A DNA stretch of 64,000 bases from Robiginitomaculum sp. (GTDB lineage Bacteria > Pseudomonadota > Alphaproteobacteria > Caulobacterales > Maricaulaceae). Shown here one piece after another: positions 18,001-26,864 of this stretch; position 1 is the first letter of the stretch; each line of letters opens with the position of its first letter. Position numbers and translations under genes: made by a program. Location: assembly GCA_002733805.1 (NCBI GenBank), contig NVXG01000006.1, positions 1-64,000 on the forward strand. Reading direction: 5' to 3'. The notes beneath the pieces are model-generated. The model had not been told where the DNA came from. It searched no databases and was given only the letters and a program-made list of their open reading frames with translations.

Positions 18001-19446
18001 CTAATCAAGAGTAGCTTCTGCTTTTCGTATCGCTTCGAATTCTTCTTCAGGTGCTTGGGCGACAAGGTGATGCCGACTATATAGCAGGAAGTATGACACC
18101 ATAAGACAGTAAAAAATTGCAGCGTAGAAAATTACATTTGGCTCTACCAAGAACCCCGCAATCAATGCGATCACAGCAAGAAACAAAGCGATTCCAGAAG
18201 TAACGATACCGCCGGGTGTGCGGTAGGGCCTATCCATATCAGGTTCGCTCATTCTAAGTTTTATATGGGCAGCCATCATTAGAATATAAGATATGGACGC
18301 TCCAAATACGGCCACCAAAATCAACATATTACCATCGACGGTTAGGGAAAGCAGAAATCCAAGCGCCCCCGGCACCAAAAGGGCTAGGTACGGCGTTTTG
18401 CGTTTTGATGTCAGAGAGAGAACTCGAGGCAAATAACCTGCGCGGGATAAGGCAAACACTTGCCGAGAATAGCCATATATTATCGAGAAAAAACTAGCGA
18501 TTAACCCCGCTAGCCCGACAACGTTGATTATTTTTCCCGTTAAGGTTGGACCGCCATAAGCCGTTTCTGAGCGCATTGCTGCAATGAGAGGGTCGCCTGC
18601 ATTGGCAAGATTTGCCGCGCCGCCGCCACCAGGCCCAACTAGTAATACCAGCACAGCCAAGAGCAATAAAATGGTAATCGCCGCGATCATTCCTTTTGGC
18701 ATATTACGTTGAGGGTCCGCCGTTTCCTCTGCCGCGAGCGGTAGCCCTTCTATGGCAAGGAAGAACCACATTCCGTAGGGTATTGCCGCCCAGATACCAA
18801 TGATCCCATAGGGAAGATACTTGCTGGCCCCTATGCCACCTGCAACCGGGATATCAAAAAGATTGGCAATTTCAAAATGAGGTACCATGGCGACAATAAA
18901 AACAAGCAAAGCCAGAACAGCTATAATGGTTACGCCGAGCATAAGTTTTAACGCTTCCCCAACGCCATATATATGGATGCCTATGAAAAGCGCAAAAAAT
19001 GCCAATGAGATCGGCCAGCCAGAAATGCCGACTAGGCTATCCAGATAGGCTCCGATAAACGTGGCAATCGCAGCCGGTGCCACGGAATATTCCAGAAGTA
19101 TGGCCGTACCCGTAAGAAAGCCACCAAATGGCCCAAATGCCCGCCGGGCAAATCCATAACCACCGCCAGCCGATGGTATAGTTGCAGAGAGCTCTGCAAG
19201 TGAAAAAACCATGGCTGTATACATTACGGCCATTAGCAATGTTGCAATAGCAAGGCCGCCCCAGCCGCCTTCCGCTAGGCCAAAGTTCCAACCCGCGAAA
19301 TCACCTGAAATCACATAGGCAACGCCGAGCCCGGCTAGAAGAATCCAGCCGGCCGCCCCTTTACGAAGCTCCCGTTCTGCAAAATAATCATCATCAACGG
19401 TGTCGTTTTTGCTAGTGGTTACGGCGTTATTATTTTTAGTTTCCAT
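18001..19446 (-). CDS. APC-superfamily permease, ethanolamine-permease type
   Basis: The 481-residue membrane protein has about 12 helices. The N-terminal ISGDFAGWNFGLAEGGWGG, the GGGYGFARRAFGPFGGFLTG segment and the central PYGMWFFLAIEGLPLAAEET resemble the ethanolamine permease (eat) subfamily of amino-acid/polyamine transporters as I remember it. The ATG at 19446 was preferred over a TTG two codons upstream. Import of ethanolamine would fit the ligase and dehydrogenases encoded around it; other small amines are possible. It lies between the aldehyde dehydrogenase and the glutamine-synthetase-like gene on the same strand. Confidence 0.8.
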   Translation of the reverse strand: METKNNNAVTTSKNDTVDDDYFAERELRKGAAGWILLAGLGVAYVISGDFAGWNFGLAEGGWGGLAIATLLMAVMYTAMVFSLAELSATIPSAGGGYGFARRAFGPFGGFLTGTAILLEYSVAPAAIATFIGAYLDSLVGISGWPISLAFFALFIGIHIYGVGEALKLMLGVTIIAVLALLVFIVAMVPHFEIANLFDIPVAGGIGASKYLPYGIIGIWAAIPYGMWFFLAIEGLPLAAEETADPQRNMPKGMIAAITILLLLAVLVLLVGPGGGGAANLANAGDPLIAAMRSETAYGGPTLTGKIINVVGLAGLIASFFSIIYGYSRQVFALSRAGYLPRVLSLTSKRKTPYLALLVPGALGFLLSLTVDGNMLILVAVFGASISYILMMAAHIKLRMSEPDMDRPYRTPGGIVTSGIALFLAVIALIAGFLVEPNVIFYAAIFYCLMVSYFLLYSRHHLVAQAPEEEFEAIRKAEATLD

Positions 19447-19595
19447 GGTCAAACCAACCCCAATTATCAGTGTTTTTATCAGTTATTCAAAAATACTATA
19501 ATATTCTATATGGCAGAAAAATAGTGCAACCGATATTGGATTAATCACAAATAAAACGGTGCGCACATTTAGAAATTTGAAGCAAAATCGAAATT

Positions 19596-20963
19596 TTAAA
19601 TGATTTCAAAATAGCGCTGAAGCTGCCAGTCTGTTACCGCTTTACGAGCTTCTAGTTCCTCCCACTCACGAGTCCGCGCATAATGATCGACAAACTCATC
19701 GCCAAATAATTCCTTGGCCGCAGATGAGTGCCGCAAGCGGTCCGCTGCTGCTGCCAATGTAGAGGGCAATGTAAACTCAGCAGGCATCGGGTGGTCATAT
19801 GCATTTCCTGTGATCGACGCTGTTGGTTCAATTTTATTTTCAATACCCCAAAGGCCACTGCCAATCGCCGCAGCGCCCGCAATATATGGGTTTATGTCCG
19901 AGGCCGAAATGCGATATTCGACGCGGGAAGAGTGTTCCCCTCCGCCAATCGTTCGCAGCGCACATGTGCGGTTCTCAATCCCCCATGTGGCATCAGTCGG
20001 CGCCCATTGACCGGGTACGAGCCGCGCATATGAGTTAATCGTGCAGGCGACCATCGACAGTAATTCTGGCATGAGCTTTTGCTGTCCACCGATAAACCAG
20101 CGCATCTCATCAGATATATGATCTGGCTTGGTGTCGTCATAAAATACGCCGCCGCCATTTTTACCTTGAAGGGAGATATGAATATGGCCCGATTGACCGG
20201 GATAATCCGCCGACCATTTGGCCATAAACGTAGCCATTAAATCGCGCCTCTGCGCGAGAACTTTTATAAAGGTCTTAAACAAGGTCGCCTTATCGGCCGA
20301 GTTCATGGCGCTGTCATATCTAAGAGCAGCTTCTAAGACGCCTGGGCCTGTTTCCGTATGCAACCCTTCAATTTCCATATCCATTTCAGTGCACAGGTTG
20401 AGCATTTCATGATATAGTTCGTTGTGAACTGATGATCTGAGAATGGAATACCCAAAATTTCCGGGCGTAAGGCTTTTCAAATTTTGATAATTTTTTTCTC
20501 GAATACTGTCGGGCGTTTCATTAAAAACAAAAAACTCAAACTCATAAGCTGATGTCACATGGTAGCCCATATCCGTTGCTTTATTCAGCACACGTCCGAG
20601 GGTTTTTCTAGGGCAGATCGTCGCTGCCCGGCCCACAAATTCCGCTAGGAAAAACAACACGTTTTCTTCAAAAGGTGCCTCTCTGCAACTCTCATAGATC
20701 AATCTGATCTCGGCATCGGGGTAAGCTGTGTGCCAACCTGTAAAAGCGCCATTTTCGTATAAGGTATCATCTGAATCCCACCCCAGAATAACATCGCAAA
20801 ACCCCAGTGACCCATTGAGGGACGACAAAAATTTATCTCGTGAAATATATTTGCCGCGCAATATGCCATCAATATCATTTACAGCAATTTTAATTGTCTT
20901 GACGCCTCGTTCAATGACAATCTTTCTGGCATCTTCTGCTGTGCGAACCTCTCTAACGTCCAT
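19596..20963 (-). CDS. Glutamine-synthetase family gamma-glutamyl-amine ligase
   Basis: The 455-residue protein has the GS fold. It shows an N-terminal beta-grasp domain with NDIDGILRGKYIS, the catalytic-domain segments YEFEFFVFNE and GPGVLEAALRY, the ATP/metal motif GHIHISL, and ENRTCALRTIGGGEHSSRVEYRISASDINPY. It lacks the C-terminal adenylylation tyrosine segment of GlnA. Relatives such as PuuA, IpuC and GlnA4 join glutamate to amines (putrescine, isopropylamine, ethanolamine) rather than to ammonia. With an ethanolamine-type permease next door, gamma-glutamylethanolamide synthesis is the best guess, but putrescine cannot be excluded from sequence alone. Confidence 0.85.
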   Translation of the reverse strand: MDVREVRTAEDARKIVIERGVKTIKIAVNDIDGILRGKYISRDKFLSSLNGSLGFCDVILGWDSDDTLYENGAFTGWHTAYPDAEIRLIYESCREAPFEENVLFFLAEFVGRAATICPRKTLGRVLNKATDMGYHVTSAYEFEFFVFNETPDSIREKNYQNLKSLTPGNFGYSILRSSVHNELYHEMLNLCTEMDMEIEGLHTETGPGVLEAALRYDSAMNSADKATLFKTFIKVLAQRRDLMATFMAKWSADYPGQSGHIHISLQGKNGGGVFYDDTKPDHISDEMRWFIGGQQKLMPELLSMVACTINSYARLVPGQWAPTDATWGIENRTCALRTIGGGEHSSRVEYRISASDINPYIAGAAAIGSGLWGIENKIEPTASITGNAYDHPMPAEFTLPSTLAAAADRLRHSSAAKELFGDEFVDHYARTREWEELEARKAVTDWQLQRYFEII

Positions 20964-21043
20964 AGTGGTTCTTCCTTTTGTTACTGCGTAATATTTATGA
21001 TTAGCATGTTTAAATGAATTTTGCCGCCCAATTACAAATTGGT

Positions 21044-21814
21044 TTAAGCGTGGGAATAATATTCCTTGCTGGCTCTTTCAAAGACAATTGCCAATTTTTT
21101 AGCCCATGATTTTTGGGCGCCTTCTGTTGCGATCAAATCTTGCCTTATCTCAATCATAACATAGGGTAAATTTCGCCCATCCCCATGCATGGGAATAGTA
21201 TAATCATCTGTTTCATTGACCGGCCATGGTTGGTTATCACCAATACACAGCTTCACATCTTCCCGCAGGATATTCATAACAATATCTGCAAACACAGAAT
21301 TTTGCGCGTACTGAACCCCTATATGCCATGGCCGTTCCTCGTTCCCAAGTTTGGGGGTAAAGCTGTGAATTGATGCTAAAATAGTTGGTGTGTTTTGAAT
21401 GCGTCTTATTTCCAATTCTTGTTCAATTTCTTTATGAAATGGGGCATGTATTTCATCAAGGCGAGCCATTCGTTCTGTCGGGTCAAGCTCGTTATTGCCG
21501 GAAACCTTGGTGCCGTGGATCACTTTTGGAATAAGACTGTCAGCAATATGGGTGCGATTACAATCGATTACCAATCGGCTGTATTGTTGATAAATAAGGG
21601 TAGAACCTAAATCTCGCGCGAGACATCGCGCCACTTGTTTAGCGCCGAGATCACTCGCGATATGTTGTGTCCACACGTCATCGGCAAGTCCCAAATTTCC
21701 GAGCGCCCTTGGCACGGCTAGTCCCGCATGTTCACAAACAAATACAAAAGGGGATACGCCCTCACACCTTTCTACGACAACGGGCACAGGGTCGACCAAA
21801 GAGCGCAACAACAT
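21044..21814 (-). CDS. N-formylglutamate amidohydrolase family protein
   Basis: The 256-residue protein has the family pattern: FVCEHAGLAVPRALG near the N-terminus, HIASDLGAKQVARCLA, an SRLVIDCNR segment, and ASIHSFTPKLG with the conserved His. The family includes HutG-type enzymes that hydrolyse N-formylglutamate to glutamate and formate. Here it heads the leftward cluster upstream of the GS-like ligase, so it may instead release glutamate from a gamma-glutamyl compound at the end of the pathway. Because the hut locus in this window shows HutF but no HutG, this gene could also serve histidine breakdown. The sequence does not decide between the two. Confidence 0.88.
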   Translation of the reverse strand: MLLRSLVDPVPVVVERCEGVSPFVFVCEHAGLAVPRALGNLGLADDVWTQHIASDLGAKQVARCLARDLGSTLIYQQYSRLVIDCNRTHIADSLIPKVIHGTKVSGNNELDPTERMARLDEIHAPFHKEIEQELEIRRIQNTPTILASIHSFTPKLGNEERPWHIGVQYAQNSVFADIVMNILREDVKLCIGDNQPWPVNETDDYTIPMHGDGRNLPYVMIEIRQDLIATEGAQKSWAKKLAIVFERASKEYYSHA

Positions 21815-21858
21815 ATTTTTTCCTATCCTGTATGTATCTATAGATTACAATAACACTA

Positions 21859-21880
21859 GGCATTGTCAGATTAAAAATAG
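21859..21880 (+). repeat. IS6-end-like sequence at the right edge of the accessory stretch
   Basis: GGCATTGTCAGATTAAAAATAG lies in the 230-base gap between the amidohydrolase and the GST-like gene. It shares TCAGATTAAAA with the left end of the IS6 remnant (8502) and GGCA.TGT with the IS6-like sequence at 9853. A looser relative (GGCATTATCAGATTACA) is at 15218. It may be a solo end left by a lost element. No transposase is recognisable beside it. Confidence 0.35.
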
Positions 21881-22044
21881 TGATTAGAGCCAGAGTAAAA
21901 TGCAATACTTTTAACGCTGCTAATTGATACCATTTAGCCTTGTGCCCCGTCAGGCCAACCCCGAAGAGGTCAAGGCGTTGTGAGTCTAGTTCGTGATTTC
22001 AAGGAAGTCGTCGCTAACCTATTTCAAAGTAAGACACGCTTGTC

Positions 22045-23136
22045 TCAACGCGGCGGAACGCCTCTACCAAAGACATTGATGGCCTGGTTAAAGGGCGCAG
22101 TTTTGTCTCTGTCATAATTGGACGGCATAAACGACGTACCATCCCACAATACGGACGCTTCTACTGGCGAAAGGAAATGGTGCAGTTTTGTTTGCGTGTC
22201 GTCATCAAGAGCTGTCCATGCGCGTTGTAATTCCTCTAAACACCAAACGCGATAACGCGATGTTGGAACCTGAACATAGTGGCAATCTTGTATGGTCTGA
22301 TCATATCGCGTTAGGTTTTTGCCGTAGGCATGGGCGTTTTGGCGCAGTTGCGCCAGATGGGTCTGGCTTATCTCCACAAGAAGGTCACCCAGCGCCTGAT
22401 CAATGGCTGTGATGAGCTTTGGTCCCTTTTGGTTTGGTTTGGTGTTCCACATGCGAGCGACCCACTCATAAACTGCTGGGGCTCGATTTCGCATGATCTC
22501 GGTAGGCGTTGGGTCCTGTCCAAAGTGCCGGAGCATGGGGCCCATCAGCGCAAAGTCTGCATTGGTCGGTGTGTCGCCAAACACAAACGGCCGACGCTCG
22601 AAGATCGCTTGCAGGCAATCCAGTGCAGTTAGATAGGTTTGTTCAACGTGCTCGCGGGTTTTCGCAGTAACACCATCACCGCGCACAAATCCGTTCAACT
22701 GTCTGGATTTGAGAATTTGAATTGCAATGAACCTTGGTATCGGTCGGTTGTTGGCAATCAGGTCATCGTAAAGGGCCTGTGCGGCATAATTTCGGTCGGC
22801 GCGGTAGTTCCAACGATAGTGCATGGCAGGCCGCCACAGCCATTCATCTGCATAATCTTCAATCAAGTTCGCCACGAATTTCAATGTTGGATCTTCGGGG
22901 TAAATTGATGGCGCAGATTGTTCAGATTCTAGCCAGGCAAGAATCGGTGTCGTATCGGTGAGCCAGCGGCCGTCATCAAGCTCAACCACAGGCATTTGAA
23001 CGACGCCCGCGCCGACCCTTAGTTTGCGCTCGTTTCCAACAGTAGGCAGGTTTTGATAGTCAATAGAACGGTAGCGCAAATAGGTTTCCAATTTGCCCGT
23101 ATAGTAAGATATCTTACAGCCATACACTCGCATCAT
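22045..23136 (-). CDS. Glutathione S-transferase-like protein
   Basis: The 363-residue product starts at one of two adjacent ATGs (23136/23133) behind AGGAAGGGG. The first 80 residues form a thioredoxin-like GST N-domain (MRVYGCKISYYTGKLETYLRYR, then the cis-Pro strand VVQMPVVEL and DDGRWLTDTTPILAWLE, the glutathione-contact region). A helical C-domain follows (ANLIEDYADEWLWRPAMHYRW; PTNADFALMGPMLRH). The protein is about 150 residues longer than ordinary GSTs, with a distinct C-terminal part of unknown role. It is the last gene of the leftward rhamnose-locus run, 72 bases after the parvulin stop. The substrate is unknown. Confidence 0.82.
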   Translation of the reverse strand: MMRVYGCKISYYTGKLETYLRYRSIDYQNLPTVGNERKLRVGAGVVQMPVVELDDGRWLTDTTPILAWLESEQSAPSIYPEDPTLKFVANLIEDYADEWLWRPAMHYRWNYRADRNYAAQALYDDLIANNRPIPRFIAIQILKSRQLNGFVRGDGVTAKTREHVEQTYLTALDCLQAIFERRPFVFGDTPTNADFALMGPMLRHFGQDPTPTEIMRNRAPAVYEWVARMWNTKPNQKGPKLITAIDQALGDLLVEISQTHLAQLRQNAHAYGKNLTRYDQTIQDCHYVQVPTSRYRVWCLEELQRAWTALDDDTQTKLHHFLSPVEASVLWDGTSFMPSNYDRDKTAPFNQAINVFGRGVPPR

Positions 23137-23208
23137 TGTATCCCCTTCCTGCCGAATAATTATTCGCACGGGCACCGTCAAATTCCAACCCACTGAGTTT
23201 TGGGTATT

Positions 23209-24105
23209 TCAATCGGGTATTGATCCAGTTGTCTGTAGGTCGGGGGCAATATTGGTTTGGTATTTGGACTGAATTTGGCCAATAAAAAACTGGCTCGACT
23301 GCCGTTGGGCTTCTCGTAAAAAATCATGACGGATGCGGTCTTGCATGACTTTGTATGGGGGTGTTTGCGCCGGGGTTCGTTCCACTACAAAAACCAAATG
23401 CAAGCCATGCTTGGAGGTCAAAGGCCCGGTCCATTTTGACATTGTGGTCGTTTCAGAAAAAAGTGCTTGTGCAAAACCTGCCCCGAAATCGGCGGCAATG
23501 GTATCCGATGTCCGCTTCACATAATTAGTATGGTACAAAAAGTGTTCGCCATAGGCTGTTGCGTCACGAAACCCAGCCTCTGCTTGGCGTAAGGTATGCA
23601 AAAGTTCTTTGGCTCGGGTTTGTGCGCTTTGCATATCCTGATCCGATGTGCGGATGAAGACGTGGGAAAAGCTGATGCTGGCTGGTTGTGCATAGTCCTT
23701 TTTGTTGCGTTGGTAATACTCAATTAGTTCTTCGGTCTTTGGTTCATTGGGCCTAGGGCCGGTCTCAGCCAGAAGCTCCAATTTCTGTATCAAACGTTTG
23801 CGGATTATCGGGTCACGCGCTTCAAGTCCCAATGAAAGTGCTTCACGATACAGGGCTTCCTCTCGAACATATTCATCAATCAGGTTGGATAGGTCTTCGA
23901 GTGATAATGCTTGCAATATGTCGCTGGCCATCTCTGGCTCCAGCATTTTTGATTTATACTGAATGAACGAAACCAATGCCGGACGTGTAACCTCTATCTT
24001 GGTGATGTCTGATTGCGGCATTGGCTCGCCAAAAACTACAAACAGGACAAATCCGAGTATCACAAAATGCAACAGCGGTTCTTTGAACAGTTGAGGCAAG
24101 TGCAC
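23209..24105 (-). CDS. Membrane-anchored parvulin-type peptidyl-prolyl isomerase
   Basis: The 298-residue protein has an N-terminal membrane anchor (LLHFVILGFVLFVVFGE), a SurA-like helical segment with LIDEYVREEALYREALSLGLEARDPIIRKRLIQKLE, then a parvulin domain beginning ISFSHVFI and ending with TSKHGLHLVFVVERTP. It probably helps fold periplasmic or outer-membrane proteins. It starts three bases after the DUF3604 stop, a pairing I recall from other marine proteobacteria, which suggests it assists that exported protein. Confidence 0.86.
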   Translation of the reverse strand: MHLPQLFKEPLLHFVILGFVLFVVFGEPMPQSDITKIEVTRPALVSFIQYKSKMLEPEMASDILQALSLEDLSNLIDEYVREEALYREALSLGLEARDPIIRKRLIQKLELLAETGPRPNEPKTEELIEYYQRNKKDYAQPASISFSHVFIRTSDQDMQSAQTRAKELLHTLRQAEAGFRDATAYGEHFLYHTNYVKRTSDTIAADFGAGFAQALFSETTTMSKWTGPLTSKHGLHLVFVVERTPAQTPPYKVMQDRIRHDFLREAQRQSSQFFIGQIQSKYQTNIAPDLQTTGSIPD

Positions 24106-24108
24106 AAT

Positions 24109-26076
24109 TTACTCCGTAAGTTTTGGTGCCGGTGAATACCAGATCGGCGAACTATAAGCCCGTTCTTGCAAGACTTGTGGATAGCTCTTGGGCGGCGCTT
24201 TGTTGAGGGCCAGTGAATCATACAAAGAATTGCGTGGTGTCGGAATTTGCAATACGCGGACATAATAAAATGCCCGAACATCCGGATTGAAATCCGGATC
24301 GTGCCAGACTCCGGCAAGTTCCTCTGAGCCTATGGTGTTTTGATAGCGCGCAGTGCTGCGATCAACCGTGTCGCCAATGGCGGGCAGTTTTCCATTGGCA
24401 CCGAATTTTCGATGTCCAGACCACACGGCATCAAATACTTTTTCCTGCGCGTGGCCCGCTGAGTCGAGCCAGCCTTTGATCACTTGGATCCGATCAAGAT
24501 TGGCACCCTTTGGGTCTTTTGCGGCGTGTAATAAAAAGGAGGGAGCTTTTGGTATTGATCGGTTTTCGCCGATCAGATCGCTACCCATGGGAACACCTTT
24601 AGTATAGCCTATTGTTGCAAAATTATTGGTTTCTAGGTCAGCATTTTCAAATGCAAAACCGCCAAAAAACCGCAAAGCAATGCGTGGTCCGGTGGTGCCA
24701 TAGACTTCACGCCGCTTGATCGCGGCAATGATCTCTGATCGGGAGTTATTGCGCGCCCAGACACCAGATAAACCTGATGCAGACATTGACCATCCAGATA
24801 ATCGACCCAATCCGCGCTCTTTGTTTTCGGGTATGGAATCAAGGGCCATTTTGCCCATAAAGTTGTTTTCTTCGGCGGAGGCCAACCCGGTATGGCTGTC
24901 AGTGGCGCCAATCATACCCAACTTGTATGGATTGATGCCGATATCATTTTCAATCTCCAGACCGGTTTTGAGTGCACTGCGTACATAATCGCCTTCTGTT
25001 GGGGTTGGGGTCTGGGGGCGATCGGCGCGCATTTCCAATAAATGGCGAAAAAATTCAAAATCGGCAAACTCGTCATCTGGCGAGAGCAGGGGGTGGGTCT
25101 CGGATGTTCCCTTGATCTGGGTGACTTCTGCGACCGTTTCAAATCTGGAACGCAACGCCGCATATTTAGCATCAATCGGGTCTCCCGAGCTATCAATACG
25201 AGCAAACATTTGCCCTTTGGACACATTGGAATTGTGTGGAATGGAAACAAAATGGGCACCGGTTGCCGCAGATGTTTCATCCAACCAATGCCACAAATCT
25301 TCTGGATTGATGCTATCAATTGAAGAAAATGGCAGGAATTTTCGAGCGATATTGCCCCCTTCCGGGATCAAGACAACTCGGTGTAAATTGGCCCCATCGC
25401 GCGTTGCAGAATATTCCCAACCAATCAGAGTGGTGAATTTTCCCGGTTCATTGTGGCGTTCGGCTGCCGCAATATTGATTTCCCAATTTGAACGGGCGAT
25501 ATCCGCTAAATTCAGTTCATCGACCAAGCTGGGGTCAGAGGAAATCCATTTCAGATCCTGTTCAACATTGGCTTGTTTGCCGATCAGTTTTGCAAACCAC
25601 CATTTGAATTTGGTCCCAGCGCTGACCTTTTGGGTTCGTTCTGCTTCACTTAAACCGGCAGAGTTCATCCCCCACACGATAATACGTGCTGCGTGACCAA
25701 CTTTGCCTTCGGATCGCAATTCAACCAACCGCTTCCCCAGTCGGGAATTGGCCAGCCGGGCGTCGTTTTGCTCAAAGAGGCTATATGGCATGCCCAGCAT
25801 TTCAGCGTGATCAGTCACCGCCAGAAAGTCCAATGGGGTTTCCAGTTGTACTTTGGCCCGGGTGTAAGGGTGAATAGCCGGTGCTCCCTTGGCAAATCTG
25901 TACGCGGTATCTGCATCCGCCGTATGATTGCCAAAAATATAGGCATCAACCGACAGGTTCGAATGTAAATGTGTGTCGCCCCACAAAAGTTGATCCGGAT
26001 ATTCTTGGGCTTGGGCATTGCCACAAGCGAATAAAGAGAATGTGCAGATCGTTAAAAATTTTACACCGATATTCAT
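24109..26076 (-). CDS. Exported DUF3604 protein (PHP-like metal-binding fold)
   Basis: The 655-residue product has a signal peptide (FLTICTFSLFACGNAQA) and the DUF3604 hallmarks: LLWGDTHLHSNLS with a DxHxH metal-binding pattern, FLAVTDHAEMLG, TLIGWEYSA, HFVSIPHNSN, and GATDSHTGLAS. The pattern resembles PHP-type phosphoesterase metal sites; members have been annotated as possible metallo-hydrolases, but the reaction is not established. The start ATG overlaps the stop of the creatininase-like gene by four bases, so translation is probably coupled. It is the only clearly exported hydrolase-like protein in the leftward run, so it may act on an extracytoplasmic substrate linked to the sugar pathway. 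Confidence 0.85.
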   Translation of the reverse strand: MNIGVKFLTICTFSLFACGNAQAQEYPDQLLWGDTHLHSNLSVDAYIFGNHTADADTAYRFAKGAPAIHPYTRAKVQLETPLDFLAVTDHAEMLGMPYSLFEQNDARLANSRLGKRLVELRSEGKVGHAARIIVWGMNSAGLSEAERTQKVSAGTKFKWWFAKLIGKQANVEQDLKWISSDPSLVDELNLADIARSNWEINIAAAERHNEPGKFTTLIGWEYSATRDGANLHRVVLIPEGGNIARKFLPFSSIDSINPEDLWHWLDETSAATGAHFVSIPHNSNVSKGQMFARIDSSGDPIDAKYAALRSRFETVAEVTQIKGTSETHPLLSPDDEFADFEFFRHLLEMRADRPQTPTPTEGDYVRSALKTGLEIENDIGINPYKLGMIGATDSHTGLASAEENNFMGKMALDSIPENKERGLGRLSGWSMSASGLSGVWARNNSRSEIIAAIKRREVYGTTGPRIALRFFGGFAFENADLETNNFATIGYTKGVPMGSDLIGENRSIPKAPSFLLHAAKDPKGANLDRIQVIKGWLDSAGHAQEKVFDAVWSGHRKFGANGKLPAIGDTVDRSTARYQNTIGSEELAGVWHDPDFNPDVRAFYYVRVLQIPTPRNSLYDSLALNKAPPKSYPQVLQERAYSSPIWYSPAPKLTE

Positions 26077-26864
26077 CGCTGGATCCTTTGCTCTTCAACA
26101 TGAAATATAATTTGGCTCAATTGAGCTGAGACAATCTTCTCGAATTTGTCCAGTATCTGTTGGCCAAAACCTGTTGTGGCAAATTTCAGTGGATCGTCCC
26201 CCAGAACCCCCAAATGATCGGAGCCATTGTCGTCCAGTTCTGACAGATCAACCAAATCGGGGCGAAGCGCCAGAAGCAAGGACGTTTCAAACATCGCAGC
26301 ATGATCACCATCACCGGCCATTTGATCTTGCAGGACGATTATCTTGGTTTGCCCACCAAGGTTGGCAAAATTTTCCACAGCTTGGGCGAGCGGCTCGATC
26401 ATTGGATAATGTCCGGGGTAGAGTACAATGGCTTCGAAACCCAAGGATCTGGTTTGAAATAGCATGTTTACAACCAGTTCCTGCCATAGACGCCAGCCGT
26501 CACCATCTTCCACTCGTTGGCCTTCTGCTTCCAGCTGGTTGCGCGGCAGGCTCATAGCATCACAAATTTGGCTGGAATGATCTCCCATTTCGTCGGGAAA
26601 CCAAGGGCTTACGGCTGAATCAAACAATATTTCGGCTATTTTTTGGCGGTGGTCGCCCCAATACAAAGGCGGCATGACCAGACCACCGATCCGTGCTGCC
26701 AACCATTTTACTACCTCATCGGCTTTTATCCCATCCAGTCCCACTGGATTGTGCAAACCGTGCCATTCCAAAATTCCCAAGCCAATATAGGCAACAGGTT
26801 TTTGCCTCCGTAATGCCACCAGCTCCTTTGGGCGTAAATACTGGTATTGACGGTTCGAGTTCAT
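26073..26864 (-). CDS. Creatininase family amidohydrolase-like protein
   Basis: The 263-residue protein shows creatininase-type metal motifs: ILEWHGLHNPVGLDGIKAD near the N-terminus and YPGHYPM (replacing the usual NGHGGN-type motif), with MFETSLLLALRPDLVDL near the end. Family members cleave small cyclic or acyl amides using two metal ions. The altered central motif makes it a divergent member, so the substrate may differ. The ATG at 26864 overlaps the stop of the cupin gene by four bases and is preferred over the upstream in-frame codon. The operon position suggests a role in processing an unusual sugar derivative; inference only. Confidence 0.76.
   Translation of the reverse strand: MNSNRQYQYLRPKELVALRRQKPVAYIGLGILEWHGLHNPVGLDGIKADEVVKWLAARIGGLVMPPLYWGDHRQKIAEILFDSAVSPWFPDEMGDHSSQICDAMSLPRNQLEAEGQRVEDGDGWRLWQELVVNMLFQTRSLGFEAIVLYPGHYPMIEPLAQAVENFANLGGQTKIIVLQDQMAGDGDHAAMFETSLLLALRPDLVDLSELDDNGSDHLGVLGDDPLKFATTGFGQQILDKFEKIVSAQLSQIIFHVEEQRIQR

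Noticed and set aside
21044..21814. Naming the amidohydrolase hutG
   Set aside because: It is 40 kb from the hut genes and within an amine cluster; family membership alone does not decide the substrate.
21940..21985. Fragment resembling PRQANPEEVK of IS630-type transposases
   Set aside because: Only about ten residues look similar and the frame is soon interrupted; too short to support an element.
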